Source: Alopecurus myosuroides (lineage: Eukaryota > Streptophyta > Magnoliopsida > Poales > Poaceae). Taken from it: a stretch of 64,000 bases of DNA. Made by a program: the position numbers and the translations under genes. Location: the NCBI GenBank assembly GCA_028641055.1, contig CM054057.1, positions 325,816,941 through 325,880,940 on the forward strand. Direction: 5' to 3'. Positions 30,249 to 40,700 of this stretch are shown in pieces (positions within the stretch are counted from its first letter, which is position 1; each line of letters starts with the position of its first letter). The notes under the pieces are model-generated. The model saw only the letters and a list, made by a program, of their open reading frames with translations. It was not told the DNA's origin and did no database searches.

Positions 30249-31614
30249 TTATTTATTTTTGAAAAAAGAGCATATATTAATATCGTATAGATACCAATTA
30301 CACTCAGTCTCTGCACCAATTTAATATCCTAATGGAATTACGGATGCACACAACAACAAAAAAAACAAACAAAAAAAGTCCCGCTATAGAGTCCCAGTCC
30401 CTTGGAGCAGCAGCACAACCACCACCAAGACAACATCTGATGTTCAATTTCTCCAAAAGCAATGCTTACAAGAAGTAAACAGTGTATAAACGCCGTCGTT
30501 GCCCGATCGATGATCTTGGGTTTTCACCCTGAAGATAGTCTTTGCTCTCAAAACAATACCTTTAGCAAGGTCATTGCCAGACACAACCAATTAAGACCAG
30601 ACCTTGGATTTTCGCCCTGAAAGGTAAGACTTTAAACTTCACCTATGTTTTCACCCCCACTTCCATACTGATGCCACAGTTCCTAAAACTCCAAGTCAGT
30701 TCCTCATCGATGCAAAGACTCGAATCACCATTGCTAGTCATCCAATCTCAACTTCCATGACATTCTCCGCCTCTGACTTCATCATGGATTTGCCCATGGT
30801 GGTAACAGAAGCAGAACTTCACGCTGCTCCGACCGAATCCCACCTGATCCAGCAATCGCCAGCCATTAACGCCCGTGGGAGATCGTCGGCAGAGCCTTCC
30901 GGAACCCGACACTCTGGCCAGATCAAAGAGGACAGGTGTGAGACAGTTCTTCGTCTTGGCGGAAGAGGAACCCTAAGACTGCCGCCTTTATTCGAGCATG
31001 CCAGCAGGCCCCCATGCCGTTGGGTAGCTTCCGGCAAACAGATCGAGCGGATCAGGCACACATGACATCGACAAGAGGAAGGCTGTAGCGCAATCTAGGC
31101 ATGCGTAATAGCGCCGTCGCCATAGGTTCCGCGTCGTCGCCTTCATCCATCACCGCATGCTCGCTCCTCTCAGCCCGATCCACACCTCCCTGCAGCGCGA
31201 CGACAGACGCCGCACATGGCGGAGCGCCGTCGTCCCGCTACCATACCTCCACATGCGCCGCCAAGGAGCCGAATCCCCCGCATGAAGGGAATCCGGCAGG
31301 CTACGCCATCCCCGTCCGCCGTCTTTGACAGCCATGGCGTGGCTGCCACCACCGGTGCCAGCGGCCGGTTGGGGAAGATTGGGCGTCGGTCTTCTAGATC
31401 GGATCGGGTTCTCCGGAGCCGTCCTCGTGCGGGGCGACCCGGGAGTCAATCTTTTGGGAATGGATGGAGAGAGCACGCCGGGAGCTTTTCGGATCTGTAG
31501 TTGGTTTGGCCGGAGGTGACCAAAGAAGGGAGGTCCATTGGCGGCGGTGGGAGGGAGCTACGTCCGGTTCAGTTCCGACTGGGCGCTGAGATATACTCCA
31601 AGTTCCTTTCACAT
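30234..31614 (-). mobile_element. LINE/SINE-type retroposon insertion, ~1.35 kb, TSD ~15 bp
   Basis: AAGTTGCTTTCACAT (30234-30248) and AAGTTCCTTTCACAT (31600-31614) differ at one base and flank the insertion. The left junction continues into TTATTTATTTTTG, which on the minus strand is an A-rich tail. A long, variable-length TSD plus an A-rich tail indicates target-primed retroposition. No RT frame is present. The GC-rich right half (about 31100-31560) may be a LINE 5' region or a captured 5' UTR/exon. It splits the Copia remnant between YVKGT and the following residues. Confidence 0.72.
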
Positions 31615-31730
31615 AGTGTAGAGTACACTTGGATGCTTCCCACTGTGCATCAACCGTGGGCGCAGGTGACCTCCATCCAGCTTGTCTCAAATGTAATATC
31701 TCAACAGTGATAATCAGGACACATCGTATA
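31615..31730 (-). pseudogene. Copia RT/RNase H connection remnant, right half
   Basis: On the minus strand the residues APTVDAQWEASKCTLHYVKGT match the stretch that precedes RNase H in Copia pol. Directly left is the retroposon TSD; the next part of the same protein lies at 30233 and below. The sequence to the right is too decayed to assign. Confidence 0.72.
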
Positions 31731-31792
31731 ATCCGTTGGGCATATATATTTTACCTTGTGTACCGTATGGTTCCATTTCCTTCTACATCTTA

Positions 31793-32887
31793 GAGCATCT
31801 CCAGTCGAGGGCCCCAAGGCCCTTTGGGGCTAGCCCACCAAAAATCGTCGTCCACTCGGGCGCACCATTGGGCCTTGCTGTTCGGACGCGTCTCATTTTC
31901 CATCCGGAGAACCCAGCCCAACCCCGTCGCGCAGGGGGTGCATCGGGGTGTCCGGACGACTCGGTAGGCGTGGTCAAAGGTGGGATCGACGCGTCAGCGG
32001 TCGAGCGGAAGTCAAAGGGTGGTCGTCGTCGTCTTCAAAGCCTTCACCGAGATCGAGACGACGTAGGGAGGCGTCCCGTCGCACTGCGTCGTCGCCACGC
32101 GACATCCCACGCGGCGGCGTTAATGCGTGCCCACGCCGCGCTAAAAAAAGGGGGCCCTGGTGAGTCCTAGTCTCACACTCTCTCGCCGTCCTCTCCTTAC
32201 ACAATCTCGCCGCCCCACTCCTCTCACTCTCTCGCCGCCATGGCCGACGATTCCCTCGCTGCCAACGGGTTGCCCCGCAGGAGCCTGCCCAAGGCGGAGG
32301 CGCATGCTCTCTTCGACGCCTGGTAGCCATGCACGCGGGCATGCGGGCAGGCCACGGGTTCACGCTCGGCGTCTCGGGCCTGCCAATCCCCGACGTGCCG
32401 CTCCAATCTGAGCCATCGTGGGAGGGGAACCTCTACGCCTACTACTACAACATGCTCACTGACGAGGAGCGCCTCTAGCCGGAGTGGGACCTAGAAAACC
32501 TAGCCAACACCGATTAGTATGGCGCCACCTTCCGCCGCCTCCATCGCCAACGCCTGTATTGCTGGGACGGCCACGACTCCACTCCGCCGTTCGCGAAGAA
32601 GAACGCCGACGGTCAGACTACCGTTTTGGCAAGTAATGCCGGCGCCTAGGGGCGTAGTTTAGTTTTAATTTGTGTTTTTAGTTAAATTTTGTTCAAATTT
32701 GTGTAATACTATATTCTAAAAAAAATAAAAAATATATGAATGTAAATTTTCAAAAAAAAAAATTGTTTGGGGGCGGCGAGTAGGGAAGAACGTCCCCCCA
32801 ATGGCGTGTTCCATCTAGACGCACCCCGTTGCTCTCCCGACGGTGTGTCATTTGGACGGCGAATGGGTCACCCAACCGGAGATGTTT
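31793..32887. mobile_element. TTA-flanked element, PIF/Harbinger-like, non-autonomous
   Basis: The left end GAGCATCTCCAGTCG and the right end CAACCGGAGATGTTT are imperfect inverted repeats. They are flanked by TTA at 31790-31792 and 32888-32890. No transposase is present. The GC-rich interior contains a degraded exon-like frame (32240-32640) with in-frame stops. Terminal similarity is limited to about 10-15 bp, so the superfamily call is moderate. Confidence 0.62.
32240..32640 (+). pseudogene. Degraded coding fragment inside the TTA element
   Basis: From ATG 32240 the sequence reads MADDSLAANGLPRRSLPKAE and then, after a stop and a frame change, GMRAGHGFTLGVSGLPIPDVP and WEGNLYAYYYNMLTDEERL. 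In-frame TAG codons follow. The composition resembles an Arg/Pro-rich ORF often carried by grass transposons; a named homologue is not recognised. It is not translatable as it stands. Confidence 0.5.
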
Positions 32888-32890
32888 TTA

Positions 32891-33638
32891 ATGCACGGGA
32901 CTTCACACACCAGGCTACCAGCTGAGTTTGTATTGACAGTTTGACACCATGAAAGCAACATTTTCCATTGTATTTTGCTTTCTCGATTTGTAACTCCTAG
33001 CTGCGGCGTGGGCGACGCTTGCAAGCAAAGGCAATAGGAAGGCGACGCGCGGAACATGTCGTGCACTCGATCGCATCCTCGATCATGGCTTTACATTATA
33101 GAGACCACCGCAGTGGATCCGCTCCGTGAGGCCGCGCTCCGCCGGCCGGTCGTATCGGCGACGGCGACGACGCTTGCAAGCGAGCGGCAGAAGGCGACGC
33201 GCACATTACAATTCCGTGCGCGTCTCGATCGTGAGCGGGACTACGCGAGCATACGCTTGGTCGATTTTTTGGCCACGACCGATGCGTGCGTGCGCGGTCG
33301 TTCCTAAGACAGGGCAGAGCTTGTTCATTCTTCTTCTTGCCTGCCGATGCGCTAGATGGTCCCGTCCTCCTCCTCTCTACAGCCAGGCTTCCACTCTCCA
33401 ATACGCAACCAAATACAGTACTACAGTAGCAATGTTCTTTTTCAGGCAGCCGAATAGCAACGTGGAGTGCACTACCCCGATTTCCAACTGTAGGGGGGCG
33501 GGCAGCACGTACGGTATATTCGGGAAGTTTTTCTAAAAAAATGCATTGCACTTTTTTAATAAGAGGACCTAGATTTCTCTAAAAAGACCTTACATGACCT
33601 CAATTTACTTTGTTATTATGAAATTATTTATGATCCAT
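32891..33638. other. Intergenic DNA with a local imperfect repeat
   Basis: No gene is recognised. GGCGACGCTTGCAAGC-type sequence followed by GAAGGCGACGCGC occurs at about 33011-33050 and again at about 33165-33203, an imperfect direct repeat 154 bp apart. The short open frames here lack conserved features. Confidence 0.45.
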
Positions 33639-33643
33639 AAAGT

Positions 33644-34571
33644 TGTTGGAATTTTATATGGGCTACTTATATGAGCTCACATGTCTAGCCCACTAAGCCC
33701 ACTAAAATCCTGAAATTGTCATGGCCCATTCATGAATAATACAAGTGGGGAGTAGGACTAAAGTTTAGTCCCACATTGCTAGTTTGGAGAGAGTGGTCAT
33801 GTATGAGTAGACAAACCAAGAGGAGAGATGTGCCACACGCGCGCTCCTCCTCCGCCGCCCGCCTCGTCACGACGCGCCGCAGGTTGCGGGAATGAGCTGA
33901 GAGTGTTTATTTTGTCGGTTGGGAAAATTTAATGAATCATTAACTTGGTACTTAACGAACGCGTTAATTCCAAAACCGTTTCCGTTTCCTTTCTGGATCG
34001 TGGAACCGAACCGACTCAGACGTGGAGTTACGCCCACGTCTCTCCCAGCCCACATATAAATACGCGCATACGGTAAACCCTAGCCGCCACTCCGTCATAT
34101 GGTTTCGCACCACCGTTTCAAAGCACTGCGCCGCCAATCAAGCCTTCTCCATCCCTCCTTCCGGCGTGCACCGCGAGAAGCGACAGCAGGCCTCCGGAAC
34201 CCCGCCTCTTGTGATCCTGTACGGGAGAGGGGCGATCAGATTTTTGGGGAGCGCACTCGCGCGACTGCTGACGGCGACTACTTCCCCAACGACGACTTCT
34301 TCCCCGACCTCGGCAACCTCTTCATCAACGACATGGCCGACGGCGTGGACAACAACAACGGCGGTGCCGCTACCGCTGCATCGTACGTGACTCTACTCCA
34401 TCTGTATGAGATATTCCTGGAATTCATATGTCTAGTTCTAGTTATAGATTGGATCAGTCTGTCTACTGTACTAGATCTAGATATTTGCATGATTACTGTA
34501 TTTGCTACTATCGTAATTCATCTCTGCTATTTCGAATTGAATCATGTGCTAAATTGCTAATATATTCAACA
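33644..34571 (+). mobile_element. 5' LTR of Copia-2
   Basis: 928 bp, TGTTGGAATT...TATTCAACA. It contains TATAAATA at 34055-34062 and a frame starting with ATG at 34099, open to the donor-like GTACGTGA at 34383. Relative to the 3' LTR it lacks about 27 bp around 33811 and shorter stretches near 33870 and 33898. The sequence after the LTR end (ATTCAAAAACTGATTATAG) does not match the usual initiator-Met primer site TGGTATCAGAGC. Confidence 0.95.
34055..34062 (+). promoter_or_regulatory. TATA box in Copia-2 5' LTR
   Basis: TATAAATA lies about 37 bp before the first in-frame ATG (34099) of the LTR-encoded frame. The 3' LTR carries the same box near 43408. Confidence 0.75.
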
Positions 34572-35515
34572 ATTCAAAAACTGATTATAGGCAATTTCTT
34601 GCACCTGCGCCGTCTGTCATTGCGGCGACAAGGCCAATCCCTTTCAAGGGTGTGGACTATAAGAGGTGGCACACGAGAGCAGTGCTATGGTTTCAAATCT
34701 TGCGCTGCTATGCGGCCACCAAGGGGAAGCCTGAGAACGATCTCAATCCAGCACAGCTGGAGACCTTTGAGAATATGGACACTATGTTTAAAAGTGCCCT
34801 CCTCGGTATAATTGATGATTCCATTGTGGATCCGTACATGTCGTTTGATAACGGCAAGGATATGTGGGCTGCACTCGAGGCCAAATTTGGGGTCTCGGAC
34901 GCTGGCAGCGAGCTGTATGTCATGGAGCAATTCTATGACTACAGGATGACTGATGAGCGCTCTGTTGTTCAACAGGCTCATGAGGTACAGTCACTCGCTA
35001 AAGAACTTGAGCACTTTAAGTGTATGTTACCGGACAAATTTGTGGCCGGAGGCATTATTGCCAAGTTTCCATCTTCATGGAGCTCCTTTGCTACTTCGCT
35101 GAAACACAAGAGACGGGAGTTTTCCGTTTCGGATCTCATCGGATCTCTTGATGTGGAAGAGAAGGCGAGAGCAAAGGATACACGTGCTCGGGTTGCTGAG
35201 GTAGGTTCTTCTGCCCATGTGATACAGAAGAAACACTACCCGCCCAACAAGCCTAAATATAATAAAAAGAAATCCGAGTTTAAAGGCAAACCCGATGGCA
35301 AGTTTAAACCCTCTACCAACTTCAAGAAGAGAAAGCGGCCATGTCACGTTTGCGGTGACCTGACTCACTGGGCTCCAAAGTTCCCTAGACGCTATGAGTT
35401 GCAGCAGCAGGAGAACAGCGGCAAGACAGCTAATGTTGTCATGGCTGACACTGAGATGAAGGATTCTGGGGTACGGTATAGTTCCCACTATTCTTTCAGT
35501 TTGTCATTCAGCTGA
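34099..35515 (+). CDS. Copia-2 Gag, probably spliced from an exon inside the 5' LTR
   Basis: Exon 1, 34099-34382, lies wholly in the LTR (in-frame ATGs at 34099 and 34333). Exon 2, 34591-35515, lies in the internal region. The inferred intron 34383-34590 has donor GTACGTGA and acceptor GATTATAG, spans the LTR boundary, and joins the frame without a stop (TC|G codon). The Gag body shows the plant Copia pattern (VDYKRWHTRAVLWFQ, MWAALEAKFGV, EEKARAKD). A knuckle CHVCGDLTHWAPKF follows, whose last Cys is Phe. Exon 2 stops at 35513-35515, where an extra G in a G-run (35468-35471) shifts the frame before protease. Gag forms the particle. The splice model is inferred from sequence only. Confidence 0.72.
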
Positions 35516-36833
35516 ATGGTTAATTGACACATGTGCCAACGTACATGTTTGTGCTGATGCTTCCATGTTCTCTTCTTATCAGGTCACAGCGACTTCCCCC
35601 GTGCTGATGGGGAACGGATCACATGCTACTGTTCGTGGTGTTGGTACGGTCGATCTGAAGTTTACTTCGGGGAAAATCGTGCGACTGAAAAACGTTCATC
35701 ATGTGCCCTCCATCAATAAAAATCTCGTCAGCGGCTCACGTTTATGTCGAGATAGTTTTAAGTTGGTTTTCGAGTCTAATAAAGTTGTAATTTCCAAGTA
35801 TGGACAATTTATTGGTAAAGGCTACGAGTGCGGAGACTTGTTCCGCTTATCCTTGTCAGATATTTGCACCAAAGTTATTAATAATGTTTGCCACGATAAT
35901 GATTGTGATGTTTGGCATTCACGACTTTGTCATATTAATTTTGGTTGCATGACGCGGTTAGCAAATATGAGTTTAATTCCAAAATTCAGTACGATTAAAG
36001 GTTCCAAATGTCAAATGTGTGTTCAAGCTAAGCAACCTCGCAAGTCTCACAAGACTGCGGAGGCGAGAGACTTGGCACCAATAGAACTTATACATTCTGA
36101 TCTTTGTGAGATGAATGGCGTATTGCCAAAAGGTGGAAAGAAATATTTCATGACACTTATTGATGCCTCCACTAGATATTGTTATGTGTATCTTCTGAAA
36201 TCTAAAGATGAAGCTTTAACTTATTTTAAGAACTATAAGGCCGAAGCTGAGAACCAACTTGATCGTAAAATTAAACGGTTTTGGTCTGATCGTGGTGGAG
36301 AGTATTTTTCCAACGAGTTTAATTCTTTTTGTGCTGAACACGCTATTATTCATGAGAGGACGCCTCACTACTCACCTCAGTCAAATGGGGTGGCTGAAAG
36401 AAAGAACCGAATGTTGTCTGATCTGGTTAACGTCATGTTAGATACTTCGGGTCTCTCCAAGGAATGGTGGGGGGAGGCGCTAATGACTGCATGTCATGTC
36501 CTAAACCGAGTTCCCACAAAGAATAAAACCATTACTCCATTTGAGGAATGGGAAAGGAAAAGGTTGAAACTCTCCTACCTACGTACTTGGGGTTGTTTGG
36601 CGAAATTCAATATACCAATTCCCAAGAAGCGCAAGCTTGGACCAAAAACGGTTGATTGTGTTCTTCTGGGCTATGCTTTTAATAGCATTGGTTATAGATT
36701 CTTGATAGTAAAATCTGAGGTATCCGACATGCATGTTGGTACGATTATGGAGTCGAATGATGCGACTTTCTTTGAGAACATATTTCCTATGAAGGATATG
36801 TCTAGCTCATCAAATCAGGAGAAATCTGTTTAA
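35472..36833 (+). pseudogene. Copia-2 protease and integrase part of pol
   Basis: After the G-run frameshift the frame reads GIVPTILSVCHSAEWLIDTC; the protease triplet appears as DTC rather than DTG/DSG, which probably inactivates it. The GAG-pre-integrase region (VWHSRLCHINFGCM, CQMC) and an integrase core with all three acids follow (LIHSDLCEM, FWSDRGGEY, NGVAERKNRML). Then come the C-terminal integrase elements (TWGCLAKF, CVLLGYAFN). The frame ends at TAA 36831-36833 in the linker before RT. Confidence 0.9.
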
Positions 36834-37718
36834 TCTAGTCAGGAATTCGCTGAGATTCCTGAATCCACCATTCCGATAGAACACGTTGAGAATCCCGAGG
36901 AGGATGACAATGAAGTTCCTGTAAGGAGCAAGAGACAGAGGACTGCAAAGTCCTTTGGTAACGATTTCATTGTGTACCTCGTGGATGACACACCCAGGAC
37001 TATTTCAGAAGCCTATGCGTCTCTTGATGCTGACTACTGGAAGGAGGCTATCCGTTGCGAGATGGATTCCATCTTGGCTAACGGAACCTGAGAAATCACT
37101 GATCGTCCTTATGGGTGCAAACCTGTAGGATGTAAGTGTGTGTTCAAGAAAAATCTTAGGCCTGATGGTACAATTGAAAAGTACGAGGCAAGGCTTGTGG
37201 CCAAGGGTTATACCCAGAAAGAAGGTGAAGGCTTTATTGATACTTACTCACATGTGGCTAGACTGACCACTATTCGTGTGCTACTCTCACTGGCTGCCTC
37301 GCACGGTCTTCTCGTTCATCAAATGGACGTTAAGACGGCTTTCCTTAATGGAGAGTTGGACGAGGAAATTTATATGGAGCAGCCAGATGGTTTCGTAGTA
37401 CCCGGTCAGGAAGGCAAGGTGTGCAAGTTATTGAAGTCATTATACGGTCTCAAGCAAGCACCTAAGCAATGGCATGAAAAGTTTGAAAGGACTTTGACTG
37501 CTGAAGGCTTTGTTGTAAACGAAGCTGATAAATGTGTGTACTATCGCCATGGTGGGGGCGAGGGAGATGATCATTGGCGCGCTTGAGAGAGTTATGCGCT
37601 ATTTAAAAGGCACTGCAAACTATGGAATTCACTATACCGGAAATCCGAGGGTTCTGGAAGGATATAGTGATTCTAATTGGATATCTGATGCTGATGAGGT
37701 TAAGGCCACTAGTGGTTA
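36834..37718 (+). pseudogene. Copia-2 reverse transcriptase with active-site deletion
   Basis: The frame continues after the linker (WKEAIRCEMDSILANGT), meets TGA 37089-37091, then reads VFKKNLRPDG, ARLVAKGYTQKEGEGF, HQMDVKTAFLNGELDEEIYM and LLKSLYGLKQAPKQWHEKF. Near 37560 it jumps from the VYYRHGGGEG block directly to DDHWRALERVMRYLKGT. The segment that should carry the catalytic YVDD is missing, an internal deletion of several hundred bases by family comparison. It ends in GYSDSNWISDADEVKATSGY at the Helitron insertion. Confidence 0.88.
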
Positions 37719-40700
37719 TCTTTACTATTAAGGTTACTGTGGCGGTGGTGTCACACTTCTAAAAAATTACAAAAAATGCCACCGCACTGATTTTTTTTCA
37801 TCTACGCATGCAGCGGTTGTTAGACTTTTTTTTTGAATTTCAGCGGTTGTTAGACTTGTACTACATGCATGTATTCACGGCGCCAACAACTACCAAAAGC
37901 AACAGACTCCTTATTTTACTCAGCGATTAATAGAACTCAACTTATCTCTATCTCTACTATCTTTTCTCCAAATTTGGTTCCTCTTTCTGCCATCGAATCA
38001 TTTCCCTCTGTCTCGTCCGACTCCCCGTCGTACCTTCTCATGCACCAATTTTTTCCGTCCGTTTAATTCCCCAAATTTCGCCATCAGTTACGGATCAACA
38101 ACGATCAATCGGCGGTTCCTTCCATCTCTGCCATATGAGGTGTTGTGTCCCCGCCTCTTATCCCACCAGCCGGCCACCGCGTAGCTACCCGCAGCCTCCA
38201 CCTGCGCCACATGTTCCATTCCCCATAGCCTTCAGGTCGCCATCCGCCGCAGCCATCTCCACATCAAGACGCCGGTCGACGAGCTGCTGCACATGGAGTT
38301 CGACCAAGGCTCCTACCATTTTCTGCGCTTGGGCTCTACCAAAATCCCTAGGAGCCGATGCATGTCTGGAGCTTGAATTCCCCACTAACCGAGATCCGGT
38401 ACGACCTGCAGCTCGACGTCGACCAGAAGCCAGGACACCTCCCTGCCGATCCAACAAGGTAAAGTTTCCATCCTCCGTCGAACTCCGGCACGCCTCTCCT
38501 CTGTCCAGCGCGCAACTCTGCTCGTTGTGTATTGAGCATCGCATGGTATTCTCCTCATGTCCACGAGTTCAGAATCCAGATTACTGGTGCGCATAGCATG
38601 ATTTATCTCTTTGATTTTTTAATGAAAAGAAAACAATTTGATCTAATGCGGTTGTTTTTATAATCATATGCGTGTCCCATTATCCTGATTTTACTGCAGA
38701 AACAAAGTTGATTTTAGTTCTTGCCACGGGTCATTCCGCCAGAGAAAGAAACATTGTGTCCGTTGGTGACAACTGACAGCATCTGTGTCGTTGTGCACCA
38801 CTTATGTTTGCTGCTTTTCGGGGTGCAAGCTTGATCCCACATCTGGTAAGCATTATCCCTATTTTCCCCTGCACATGAGAGATACGGATGCTTGAAAAAT
38901 ACATCGATCTGATTAATTTACTAGCGTTTTACATTCTAATAACTAATTTAATTGACATCTTACACTCTGCAAATTTTTGCTGCATATGTTGGTTCAAGCT
39001 TTGTTGATTTCCGCACAGTTTTTTGATGAAATTTCTGTTATCTATAATATTTCAGAGACTTGATCCCTATATCATTTATCTGTCCAATTATATTGATGCA
39101 TGATTGGCCTTCTATAATAGAAAATTGCATCTGCGAATTAGAGAAATAAAAAGAAAGTTCAAAAGTTAATTCCCTCTATTTCATACCAATTATATTCAGC
39201 CCTTGCCTGCAAATTGAAGACATATCGAGTGCAAAAATCTCATTGATCTTAATTGCAGAGTACATCCCTCCGCATGCCCTCTTTGATTAAATGTTTAAAT
39301 TTTTAATGATTTTTGTCATACTATTGACAGGATGAAGAGGATCAATTAAAGGATGCCTAGCCCTCACCGGTTCTCAATCGCGCTGTGCTCCATGTCAGCA
39401 CAGACGCGCCACCTCCGAGGAGGACGTCGGAGCTGTGTGTCCTTTGCTTTTCTATCCATTGGGGAGGTATTTGGCAAAGCCCAGTACATTATCATGATCT
39501 GCAAATAGAATGATAGTTTTGTTACTTTTTTGTTCCTGGAAAGTGCTTGCGAAAATACCTATGATAAATTGCATAGACAGACGGAGCAGGAAGAAGGAAA
39601 GACATGTGATTCTCTTGGGAAAAGGCAAAAGAAATAGGAAATATGCCCGTCGTTTTATTAAACAAAGTGGACATGCAGATTGAGTAAGCATAGAGTGGGT
39701 TATTATTTGTTTGCTTAAACATCATCATTCTCTTCAGGTAAGCACTTCGTTTCATTCATCAAGTTGGACTCTGCAGGGATATATTTAAATTTCATTCAAC
39801 ATTTTATTTTGTAAGTCAAAACTAGAGTGGACATGCAGATGCTAGAGTTTCCATAGCTCGCTGAGGGATGATGAGAGGTGAAGGAGACACATAATTTTTT
39901 TTAGGTTTGATTAAATGCCAAGAATCTTATTCATCTACTGACCTGCACAAATTATGTCAATATGATATACTTGCCGTGAGAAGTAGCTTTATTATCTATA
40001 GGATGCAGACTTCTTATCATTTCTATGGACATAGATAAAGTGAGAGCACGCCATTGCACCCCAGAAGCATTTGCATCATTTTGGCCATCCGGCTCCATCC
40101 TATACAGAAGATATTTTCGCAGTATATTACATATTCATACTCGCCAATGAACAATTAATCCCAAGTGAGCTTTACCTTTGCTTGACATTCAGGCTAACAG
40201 TGTATTTTTGTGTTCGAGGTTAGTTCGGAATCTTATGTTATCTGAAATGCCTTTATTTAAGTTTTGGTTTTAGTGAAACCTTCAGGATCCCAAGTTATAT
40301 CAATAAAAGGCTTATTGGAAAATTGAACTAGCATGAGTTGTAGCATGCACAGATTAACCGTATTGTAGGACTGAAACAAAATCATGTTCTTATCTATATG
40401 TGAGAAGTCCTGCATGTTCCAATGGTAAACTACTCTGAACTCAGCTAATGATGTGGGATGCTCATATCCTGACCTCCTGATGTTCTTTTCCATACTTGGG
40501 TCATGGTATTATGAATTTGAAAGAACCAAGGTACAAAATTGCCTCAACGAGAGTTTTACTACAACTGATATTTTCAGTTTGTCTTTTTAAACTACTAGCA
40601 TCTTGGTTATACAACTCGATTTGCTCATGTGTAGGATACTGCAGTATATACTAATCTTTGTTAGTTATCTATGATGTCTGTAAATACCAAGTTGTGCACA

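Noticed and set aside
31150..31560. Protein-coding gene in the GC-rich half of the retroposon
   Set aside because: Overlapping frames on both strands, all Arg/Pro/Ser-rich, none with a domain; it fits untranslated GC-rich DNA.
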